DNA of 6,347 nt, from contig NZ_JH604965.1 of the NCBI RefSeq assembly GCF_000250875.1, positions 1-6,347 of the forward strand. The letters run 5' to 3'. Shown piece after piece: positions 1 to 5,719 of the stretch (position 1 is the stretch's first letter; the number at the start of each line of letters is the position of its first letter). The stretch is from Sutterella parvirubra YIT 11816. GTDB taxonomy: Bacteria > Pseudomonadota > Gammaproteobacteria > Burkholderiales > Burkholderiaceae_F. The notes under the pieces are model-generated. The model searched no databases and had not been told where the DNA came from. It saw only the letters and a program-made list of their open reading frames with translations. Both the position numbers and the translations under genes were made by a program.

Positions 1-29
1 ACAGCACATTTCAATTTGGACAGCAGTGG

Positions 30-1307
30 TCAGGGCTCAATGCCGCGGCGGAACAGCATCCTGTTCCAGTTGATCCAATAGGGATCCGCGTCCGGGAGCA
101 CCTTCCCGAGCTTCTTCGTCATCTCCAAGAGCTCCTCCGCCGGGACGTCCCGCCAGCGCCTCATCAATGCCTTGGCTTCTTCGAGCACGCGCTCCGTCCC
201 GACCGAATACTCCGTCGGCAGATCGAACGCCTCGCTCGTGAGCCAGTTGCCGACGCCGCCCATAGGCAGATACTCGCGGGCGCGCACCTTCGCGCGTCCC
301 TCTTCCCCATCCAAATCGAACCACCGGTCCTCGTCCGACCGGAAGTCGACTTCCACCGAGCTCATCACCAAGGGCGAGCGCGTCGTCACGACGAACTGAA
401 CGTCGGGCTCTCCCGGCAGGTGCTTCATCGCCCGCATCAATCCCGGAAGAACTTCACGCTGACGGCGCGGGCTCAGTCCCGCGTCCGCGTCGTCCCAAAG
501 GAGGACGATCCGTCGGGCGGGCGGCAGGCCCAGCGCGTCGCGCGTCCGGACGTGCTCCGTCCACTGCCAAACCAACATGTACGCCAACTTGACGACCTTC
601 CTCACGCCGGTCGACGCGTGCGTGACCGGCACCCGCACCCCGTCGGGCATGCCGATAACCGGAATCCGCCTGATGTCCAAAGGATCGACCAGGCGAGCCC
701 TTTCCAGCGTCATCGGTCCGTCCGCGTCCGAAAGCGCAGCCAGGACCTTGGTGAAGAGGTTGAGTTCCTCTTCGAAATACCGGTCTCCCCACCACAGGAG
801 GCCATCCCGAACGAATCCCATGCAAAGCCACTTGAGATCCGTGTCGGGCAGGCCGTTCATAACTTGATCGTCCGTGAGGATGTGGGCGGGAGGAAGGCCC
901 TGGGCCTGCGCCTTGGGACCGTTTCGCGAGGGATCCCACAGGGCGAAGCCGCCGTCGGCCGTCGCCCAGATGAGCACGTCGGACGAGTGAACCGACGTGT
1001 CCCTGCGCGACCATCGCCAGTCGCCGCGTTCAAACCGGCTTCGGAGCGCCGTCTCCCCGTCGGCCCCGTCGAAGGAGGCCTCCAGCGAGGCTTCAGCGTT
1101 GAGGTCCGTCGGGAGGGCCATAAGTCCGCCGGGCAGCGACGGTTGGACGTTCTTCGGCCACACGCCCGTGAGCGCGAACCAGGTGAGGTTGAGGAGGAAG
1201 GATTTGCCCAGCCCGTTCCCGCCCGTGATGAGGTTGAGGCGGGGCGCGAAGTGGAGTTCTTCGTCGGCGAAGAGGCCGACGTTCTTGAGGTGGAGGCGGT
1301 TGATCAT
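30..1307 (-). CDS. ABC/SMC-like AAA family ATPase (AAA_21/AAA_15-like), divergent active site
   Basis: A 425-residue predicted cytoplasmic ATPase of the single-chain ABC/SMC-like class (related to RecF/OLD-type heads, but with no TOPRIM domain). The N-terminus runs straight into a beta-strand and Walker A GGNGLGKS (residues 29-36, Lys35). An ABC-signature-like ASTGVRK lies at 231-237, Walker B IVLLWDDAD at 267-275, and an H-loop-like VVTTRSP at 306-312. The C-terminal stretch NWLTSEAFDLPTEYS (354-368) is typical of one AAA-ATPase subfamily. From memory, that family usually has DE-E-HLHP after Walker B and THSP at the H-loop; here they are DDAD-GLSP and TRSP, so the catalytic Glu is Asp273 and the switch His is Arg310. 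The reading frame continues upstream to 1427, but that extension covers the autotransporter terminator and lacks family features, so ATG at 1307 is chosen. No Shine-Dalgarno is visible before it. Such ATPases often act with a nuclease or other effector encoded next door; any downstream partner lies outside the window. Biological role unknown; defence is only a guess. Confidence 0.8.
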   Translation of the reverse strand: MINRLHLKNVGLFADEELHFAPRLNLITGGNGLGKSFLLNLTWFALTGVWPKNVQPSLPGGLMALPTDLNAEASLEASFDGADGETALRSRFERGDWRWSRRDTSVHSSDVLIWATADGGFALWDPSRNGPKAQAQGLPPAHILTDDQVMNGLPDTDLKWLCMGFVRDGLLWWGDRYFEEELNLFTKVLAALSDADGPMTLERARLVDPLDIRRIPVIGMPDGVRVPVTHASTGVRKVVKLAYMLVWQWTEHVRTRDALGLPPARRIVLLWDDADAGLSPRRQREVLPGLMRAMKHLPGEPDVQFVVTTRSPLVMSSVEVDFRSDEDRWFDLDGEEGRAKVRAREYLPMGGVGNWLTSEAFDLPTEYSVGTERVLEEAKALMRRWRDVPAEELLEMTKKLGKVLPDADPYWINWNRMLFRRGIEP

Positions 1308-1334
1308 GGTGGGGCGCGTCCATGGTTGGGGTGG

Positions 1335-1362
1335 AGGCCGAAAGGCCTGATTCTTTCGAATC
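1335..1362 (-). promoter_or_regulatory. Two abutting small hairpins in the ATPase leader
   Basis: Read on the minus strand, GATTC-GAAA-GAATC (1362-1349) is followed without a gap by AGGCC-TTTC-GGCCT (1348-1335). Each is a perfect 5-bp stem with a 4-nt loop. The loops are complementary, and CGAAAG of the first can pair with CTTTCG of the second, so an alternative fold exists. They lie 27 nt upstream of the ATPase ATG. No convincing promoter hexamers were found here; TACGAT, overlapping the first hairpin's upstream flank, is a weak -10-like match. Function is inference only. Confidence 0.3.
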
Positions 1363-1388
1363 GTAGCACCGCCGCGAGGGCGCGCACG

Positions 1389-1425
1389 AACAAAAAACGG
1401 GGAGTCCTCTTTTCGAAGACTCCCC
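1389..1425 (-). terminator. Rho-independent terminator of the autotransporter gene
   Basis: On the minus strand, GGGGAGTC (1425-1418) pairs perfectly with GACTCCCC (1406-1399). After one mismatch, two more pairs close a short loop. The hairpin is followed at once by C/G and then TTTTTT (1397-1392). The T-run occurs only on the minus-strand 3' side, so it terminates leftward transcription from the autotransporter, 59 nt past its stop codon. It separates that gene from the ATPase, which therefore needs its own promoter or read-through. Confidence 0.85.
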
Positions 1426-1484
1426 ATCCCGGGCCGGAAGCTTGGGGAAGATTGGAGCGCCTTCCCAAGCTCAGGTCCGACGGA

Positions 1485-3635
1485 TCAGAACACGTGGCGC
1501 ACGCCCACGTTCCAGCGCCACTTTTCGGTGACTTCGCCGCCCGTCGTCTTTTCAAGATCGACGTACGTGTACGTGCGGTCGGTCAAGTTGAAGTTCGCGC
1601 CCACGGCGTACTCCATCCAGCCGCCGCCCAGGTCGTTGCGGTACGTTTCCGTCAGGCCGTCCTTCGAGTAGGACGCTTCGGACTCGCCCTGGAAGTCGTA
1701 GACGCCCGAGAGCCTCGCGTAGATGCTCCCCTTCTTTTCGGGGAACTTCAGCCCGGCACGAAGCCCCACGCGGCCGATCAGCGAGTCGTAGTCGTCCTGC
1801 GCGACCTTCACGTCGTTCGAGGTCCTGAAGTCGTCGCCCATGATCCGACCGTAGGTGAGCTCGGCCTGCGGCTCGACGTAGACGAGGTTCGTGAGGTCGA
1901 ACCTCCAACCGAATTCCGCGCTCATCGAGAAGGCGTTGTTCTTCGCTTCGCCGCTCATGTTGCGGATGTCGAAGTCGCTCTCCAGGCGCGAGTACTTGCC
2001 GATCAGGTCGACGAACATGCCGTTTTCGGCCATCCAGGTCCCGTAGACCGCGAAGCCGTAGGCCTGCGTGTCGCCGCTGCCGCCGTCGTAGTCGGTCGTC
2101 CCGTCGGTGTAGCTGAAGGCGCCGCCCACGACCCAGTCGCCCACTGCGTAGTCCGCGCCCACCTGCACGGTGGCGCTCTTCTGCGTGACGCTCTGTTCGC
2201 CGTACTCCTGCTCGGAGCCGTAGAGGCGCACCCACGTGCCGATCCCGTCGGGGCTGTCGCGCAGTTCACCCATGCGTTTCGTGAGGTCGTTCATCTCGGC
2301 GCGCCACTGAATGGTCGAGAGCGCGGTGACGGAGGAGAGCGTCGAGAGCTTGGAGTTGCTTTCCTGATGGACCTCTTCCACGTTGCCCTCGGCGTCCACG
2401 AAACGGGTGATCTGGCCCTTGATGTCGCCCTCTTCGATGACTTCCGTCAGCTCGGAGCCCTCGGCGCTGAAAGCACCGGAGAGCACTTTGAAGGCCTTCT
2501 CGGGATCATTGATGTCGTCCGCCGTGACGCCCGAAAGAGCCACGGTGAGCGCGGGGGCCGGAGCGCCCGTCTCACCGCTCACCCCCTCGATGGAGAGCTT
2601 TGCCACGCCCGTGAGGTCACCATCCTTCGCGGTGGCGGCAAGATTGATCTCACCGCCGGTGCCCGACAATTTGCCGATGAGGATCTCGTCGCCGACATCC
2701 TGAACGTTGATGACGCCGCCGTTGAGGGTCAGCGAGTTGATCGTACCGTTCTGCTCGACCTGCCCCGAAGCGGCGGGCAGGGTTCCGGCCACCTGAGTGG
2801 CGTTCCACTGCGCACCGTTCTCAAGCGTCAGGCGCATATCCGTAACCGTCCGAACGTCCTCAGCCAGGTTGTCGGGGTAGCTGAACAGAATGCCGCCCGT
2901 CCAGGAGGATTCTGCGCCCGAGAGAACGATGTTCAGATCGGCATTGATGATGGTGCCGCTGTTTTCCGTAGGCCCAGGCGTCTCAAAGGCGATGTCGCCG
3001 ATGATGACCACCCGTTCGGCCGCCTTGTCGGTATTGATGTTGACGAGCGAGTTCCCGCGGGCGTCGATCGCGTTGCTCTTCCTGCTTTCGATCCAGATCG
3101 TCCCGCCCGTGGAGTTGATGTTGATTTCGCTGTTGGAGAACGCCACGACCGCCATGTCGCGGGCCTGGATGTTGATGTCCCTCGCCTTCAGGTTCACGGT
3201 CGTGTGCGACTCAGGACGCGGCGAGGACTGTGTGTTGTTCTGCGCCCAGATGCCGCTGCTCTCCGACAGGATGTCGATGCGGTCGGTTGCCTCCATCGAA
3301 ACATTCCCCATGTGTCCGGTGGTGTTGTCCTTGGTAGCAAACAGGGCGGCATACCCTGAGCTCGTGCGCTTTTGTTCGAGTCGAATGGTGGACGTGCCTT
3401 CTCCGCCGATCACGACAGTGGCCCCGTTGGTCACGGTCATCGTGTCCCCGTTGTCCGCATCGGATGCATTCGAGATCGAGATGGCATTCCCGACGTAGTG
3501 ATCAACGGCCTCCTGCGTGCTGTGTGTGACGCTATTCGTGATATTCGTGCCGTCGATCTCCGTCGCCGCCTGCGCTGCTCCCACAGCAAAAAGCGACCCG
3601 ATCAAGGCCGCCGTCATTGTCTTCCTGAACATCAT
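1485..3635 (-). CDS. Autotransporter (type Va) with C-terminal outer-membrane beta-barrel
   Basis: A 716-residue secreted surface protein. Residues 1-23 are a Sec signal peptide: a short basic n-region with Arg4 and Lys5, a hydrophobic core, and AQA before a predicted cut at 23/24. Residues 24 to about 430 form a beta-rich, Asn/Thr/Gly-rich passenger with short strand-like units such as INIQARD and ININSTGGTIWIES, suggesting a beta-helix. About 431-460 is a helical linker, and about 465-716 the 12-stranded-type barrel, starting GTWVRLYGSEQEYG and ending WNVGVRHVF with the terminal Phe recognised by BAM. I see no cysteine, as is usual for autotransporters. No protease triad, RGD or lipobox is obvious, so an adhesin or aggregation role is inferred from the class only. 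ATG 3635 is chosen because the signal peptide begins there; AGAGGA (3645-3640) is an SD 4 nt before it. ATG 3632, 7 nt from the SD, is equally plausible. The gene has its own terminator and a possibly variable promoter. Confidence 0.93.
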   Translation of the reverse strand: MMFRKTMTAALIGSLFAVGAAQAATEIDGTNITNSVTHSTQEAVDHYVGNAISISNASDADNGDTMTVTNGATVVIGGEGTSTIRLEQKRTSSGYAALFATKDNTTGHMGNVSMEATDRIDILSESSGIWAQNNTQSSPRPESHTTVNLKARDINIQARDMAVVAFSNSEININSTGGTIWIESRKSNAIDARGNSLVNINTDKAAERVVIIGDIAFETPGPTENSGTIINADLNIVLSGAESSWTGGILFSYPDNLAEDVRTVTDMRLTLENGAQWNATQVAGTLPAASGQVEQNGTINSLTLNGGVINVQDVGDEILIGKLSGTGGEINLAATAKDGDLTGVAKLSIEGVSGETGAPAPALTVALSGVTADDINDPEKAFKVLSGAFSAEGSELTEVIEEGDIKGQITRFVDAEGNVEEVHQESNSKLSTLSSVTALSTIQWRAEMNDLTKRMGELRDSPDGIGTWVRLYGSEQEYGEQSVTQKSATVQVGADYAVGDWVVGGAFSYTDGTTDYDGGSGDTQAYGFAVYGTWMAENGMFVDLIGKYSRLESDFDIRNMSGEAKNNAFSMSAEFGWRFDLTNLVYVEPQAELTYGRIMGDDFRTSNDVKVAQDDYDSLIGRVGLRAGLKFPEKKGSIYARLSGVYDFQGESEASYSKDGLTETYRNDLGGGWMEYAVGANFNLTDRTYTYVDLEKTTGGEVTEKWRWNVGVRHVF

Positions 3636-3766
3636 ACAATCCTCTTTTTTCTTGTCGTCAAATGGTCTTTCACGCCCGCGGGAAGCACCGACCGGGCACT
3701 GTAAAAGCTTATGCGCTGACAACTTGAAACAGGCGGATTACAGTTCTAACACCTCAGAAAAGCGCA

Positions 3767-3783
3767 ATTTTGTAGGGGGGGGG
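3767..3783 (-). promoter_or_regulatory. C9 homopolymer abutting a -10-like box upstream of the autotransporter
   Basis: On the minus strand a run of nine C (3783-3775) is followed directly by TACAAAAT (3774-3767), a plausible extended match to a sigma70 -10 element. The tract begins 139 nt before the autotransporter ATG. No good -35 hexamer is present at the expected spacing, which would suit an activator-dependent promoter. A second weak -10 candidate, TGTAAT, lies at 3742-3737, so the promoter assignment is tentative. The homopolymer itself is certain in this sequence. Confidence 0.35.
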
Positions 3784-3831
3784 CAACAGGTTTCTCCGGG
3801 ATGCATGAAACGAACCCTAGAAACAACCCTC

Positions 3832-3875
3832 GAAATAAAACAAGGGAGGCGCAGCCTAACCGCGCCTCCCTCGTT
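3832..3875 (-). terminator. Rho-independent terminator of the dipeptidase gene
   Basis: GGGAGGCGC (3870-3862, minus strand) pairs perfectly with GCGCCTCCC (3852-3844) around a 9-nt loop. Flanking A/T pairs extend the stem, and the minus-strand 3' side continues TTGTTTTATTT. It starts about 22 nt after the dipeptidase stop, so it should end that transcript before the autotransporter promoter region. The A-rich side on the plus strand gives little support for a bidirectional role. Confidence 0.85.
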
Positions 3876-3897
3876 CGATCAAGGACTATTGAGCGAA

Positions 3898-5325
3898 TCA
3901 GTCCTTCGACTTGTTGTTTTTAAAGACGATCGACTCCTCGATGTCCTTCGTGCGGATCGTGAAGACTTCGTTGAGAAGATCTTCGGCCAGGGCTTCGGCG
4001 CTCGCCAACACGCCCAGGTTGAAGGTGTTCAGCATCTCCAGCGCCTTCGCTTCGTCGTCCTTCCAGAGGCGCACGAACTCTTCTTCCATCGACTTCGCGA
4101 GTTCGGCCGTGTCGGCTTCCCATGCGGCGTAGGCCTTCTTCACGACGGGCGCGAGCTTGTCGTAGTCCGTCATGACGAGGGTCTGCAGACGACGGTACTT
4201 CCAGTAGACGGAAACCGAGTCGCAGCGGTCGGTGCCCATGCCGTACTGCTCGGGCACGGCTTCGAGGCCCTGGTAGAAGGGCACGAAGACCGACAAGTCC
4301 GCCATGCCGAAGGCGATGTGGATCACTTCGCCGATCGGGCGCGGGAGCCACGGACGAACCTGCATGACGTGCGCTTCGTACGTGCGGAAGACGCTGATCG
4401 GACGCCAGGGTTCGTCGCCGTTCAAACCGTTGGCGTACGGGTCGTGGGGCGTGCCTTCATAGTGGTCGCGCATCAAGGCCTTCATGTCGGCGAGCGTCAC
4501 CGGCTTCTCAGGCTTCAGGTACACCGGGAACGAGCGCCCCGCGTCGACGGGCTGCTCCAAGGACGGATTGAGGTACTTCTGCATCACCCAGACGCGCGGG
4601 TCGTTGTAGACGCGGTCGCGGCCGTCGTCGCGCGTGTACGCGGCGGAGAAGTTGAAGGGACCCTTGGCGGGGTCGTAGAAGCCCTTTTCGGTGGCCCAGG
4701 AGACCAACGTCTTCGAGGCCATCTGGTTGGGGTTCGCCGGGTCGTAGACGCCCAAGCGCCCCTGGTTCCCCGACGCGAAGTACATGTCGGCCGGCGTGCG
4801 TTCCGCAAACCACTGGTGGCCCGAACCCGTTTCCAGGTACCAGACGTCCTTTTCGTCCACGAACGCGACGCCGAAGCCTTCGCCGCAGCCCTGCGTTTCG
4901 ATGATTTCACCCAGAAGCGCCGCGGCTTCCTTCGCCGTGCGGCAGCGCGGCAGGATCACGTCGGGGATGTCGTCTTCGGTGATGCCGGACTCGACGTTGT
5001 AGGGGTCGATCGCGAGGACTTCATCCGACGCAAAGATCGATTCGGTGCCGGTCAAGCCCAGGCCCGCTTCATTGAAGCCCACGGCCCCGTGGAGCTGCGT
5101 CTTCCAGTTGGGCACCGTCGTGTAGCGCATCGCGTCTTCGGGGAGCGGATACGTGAAGTCGTTGACGCCGCCATGCGCCTTGCAGCTGTAGACGCCCTTC
5201 TGGCCCTTGACGGCCGGATGAACGACGAAGTGCTGAGCTTTGAGCGACGAACTGTCGGCGCTGCGCGCAACGAGGAAAGACCCGTCGGCCGTGGCTTTTT
5301 CGCCGACAACGAGAGTGGTGCACAT
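3898..5325 (-). CDS. C69-family dipeptidase (PepD-type, N-terminal nucleophile)
   Basis: A 475-residue peptidase of family C69 (Pfam Peptidase_C69), which hydrolyses dipeptides and helps recycle amino acids. The protein begins MCTTLVVGEKATADGS; after Met removal Cys2 becomes the N-terminal nucleophile, as in the family. Other recognisable blocks are GFNEAGLGLTGTESI (83-97, the usual GxNExG...TE region), WYLETGSGHQWFAERTP (162-178), ASGNQGRLG (184-192), RPISVFRTYEAHVMQVRPWLP (308-328), and FGMADLSVFVPFYQG (339-353). Length matches the family. There is no signal peptide or membrane segment, so it is predicted cytoplasmic. The start is ATG 5325, preceded by GGAGGAG (5338-5332) with a 6-nt spacer; an upstream TTG at 5340 falls within this SD and would bury the catalytic Cys, so it is rejected. 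The gene has its own terminator and a candidate promoter upstream, and probably forms a monocistronic unit. Exact dipeptide specificity cannot be read from the sequence. Confidence 0.95.
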   Translation of the reverse strand: MCTTLVVGEKATADGSFLVARSADSSSLKAQHFVVHPAVKGQKGVYSCKAHGGVNDFTYPLPEDAMRYTTVPNWKTQLHGAVGFNEAGLGLTGTESIFASDEVLAIDPYNVESGITEDDIPDVILPRCRTAKEAAALLGEIIETQGCGEGFGVAFVDEKDVWYLETGSGHQWFAERTPADMYFASGNQGRLGVYDPANPNQMASKTLVSWATEKGFYDPAKGPFNFSAAYTRDDGRDRVYNDPRVWVMQKYLNPSLEQPVDAGRSFPVYLKPEKPVTLADMKALMRDHYEGTPHDPYANGLNGDEPWRPISVFRTYEAHVMQVRPWLPRPIGEVIHIAFGMADLSVFVPFYQGLEAVPEQYGMGTDRCDSVSVYWKYRRLQTLVMTDYDKLAPVVKKAYAAWEADTAELAKSMEEEFVRLWKDDEAKALEMLNTFNLGVLASAEALAEDLLNEVFTIRTKDIEESIVFKNNKSKD

Positions 5326-5331
5326 GGGGAG

Positions 5332-5338
5332 CTCCTCC
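5332..5338 (-). promoter_or_regulatory. Strong Shine-Dalgarno that fixes the dipeptidase start
   Basis: GGAGGAG on the minus strand sits 6 nt before ATG 5325, near-ideal spacing. It decides the start in favour of ATG 5325, which places Cys at position 2 as the C69 mechanism requires. Confidence 0.9.
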
Positions 5339-5408
5339 AAGGAAAAAGTCGGATTGGTCCTGCGCCGCGGGCGCGGTTCGCGCGCCGGCGGGCGATGCGT
5401 ATCCCGTC

Positions 5409-5439
5409 ATTTTAAGGGTTCGCGGCGGGGTCGAGACAA
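5409..5439 (-). promoter_or_regulatory. Candidate sigma70 promoter for the dipeptidase
   Basis: Minus strand: TTGTCT (5439-5434, four of six matches to TTGACA), a 19-nt spacer, then TAAAAT (5414-5409, five of six matches to TATAAT). The spacer is longer than the ideal 17, so strength is doubtful. It is the most AT-rich spot in an otherwise very GC-rich upstream region, 84 nt from the ATG. Confidence 0.4.
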
Positions 5440-5502
5440 TCCCCCTAAGGAAAACGCCTTAGACTCCGCCACGACCCGGGAAAACCGCCGAACCGGGACC
5501 TA

Positions 5503-5589
5503 CCCGGTACCCGTCCGAACCCTTCCGGACCCTCCCCGCTCCCTTTCTTCCCACGCCTCCCCGCCCGGTTCTCCCGGTTCTCCCGGCCC
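5503..5589 (-). repeat. Array of twelve G-runs (minus strand), G-quadruplex-prone, in the divergent intergenic region
   Basis: The plus strand carries twelve successive runs of three or four C between 5503 and 5589, separated by 1 to 7 nt. On the minus strand these are G3-4 runs that repeatedly satisfy the G3N1-7 quadruplex rule. Part of the array is a short tandem repeat with unit CCCGGTTCT at 5564-5572 and 5573-5581, then a partial copy. No gene is supported here: both reading frames crossing it are low-complexity Arg/Gly/Pro. The rest of the 5326-5719 gap holds the candidate promoters and hairpins listed separately, plus a weak 6-bp hairpin at 5445-5462. Confidence 0.6.
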
Positions 5590-5607
5590 TCTCCGGACCG
5601 CCCTCTC

Positions 5608-5648
5608 GGACCACCCCCGCGTGGTCCCTCCACGCCGCCCGCTACAAT
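5608..5648 (+). promoter_or_regulatory. Inverted repeat and -10-like box ahead of the SWIM gene
   Basis: GGACCAC (5608-5614) and GTGGTCC (5621-5627) form a perfect 7-bp inverted repeat around CCCCGC. The sequence TACAAT (5643-5648) matches five of six bases of a -10 element. The repeat covers the place where a -35 should be, and no good -35 hexamer is present there. This geometry would fit an operator or activator site; the regulator is unknown. Confidence 0.4.
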
Positions 5649-5661
5649 CCGTCGGACGAGA

Positions 5662-5681
5662 GGGAGCCGGAACCGGCTCCC
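5662..5681 (+). promoter_or_regulatory. Strong hairpin in the predicted SWIM-gene leader
   Basis: GGGAGCCGG (5662-5670) is complementary to CCGGCTCCC (5673-5681), leaving only AA between them, so it would fold with a GAAC tetraloop and eight pairs. It would lie just after the transcription start predicted from TACAAT and 38 nt before the ATG. There is no U-tract after it, so it is not an intrinsic terminator. It could affect mRNA stability or translation. Confidence 0.45.
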
Positions 5682-5719
5682 CAAACACCACACCCCGACA
5701 CTTCAAGGCTCCGACACTC

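Noticed and set aside
1308..1427. 40-residue N-terminal extension of the ATPase
   Set aside because: It would be encoded by the terminator hairpin and leader, is Arg/Pro-rich, and precedes a typical ATPase N-terminus at ATG 1307.
1441..1470. Second inverted repeat (CTTGGG/CCCAAG with one bulge) after the autotransporter stop
   Set aside because: No T-run follows it on either strand. It may add to mRNA 3' structure but is not counted as a terminator.
420..3359. 979-codon open frame on the plus strand, antisense to the ATPase and autotransporter
   Set aside because: It crosses two well-supported genes and an intrinsic terminator. Its translation is rich in Arg, Val, His and Ala without any domain, as expected for a stop-free antisense frame in GC-rich coding DNA.
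3636..3722. 29-residue N-terminal extension of the autotransporter
   Set aside because: It would put a charged, Lys/Asp/Arg-rich segment before the signal peptide, and the SD at 3645-3640 points to ATG 3635 or 3632.
3517..5415. 632-codon open frame on the plus strand, antisense to the dipeptidase
   Set aside because: It spans the autotransporter 5' end, an intergenic region with a terminator, and the whole dipeptidase gene. Composition is that of a shadow frame and no motif is visible.
5445..5462. CTAAGG/CCTTAG hairpin upstream of the dipeptidase promoter
   Set aside because: Only 6 bp with a 6-nt loop and no T-tract; too weak to assign a role.
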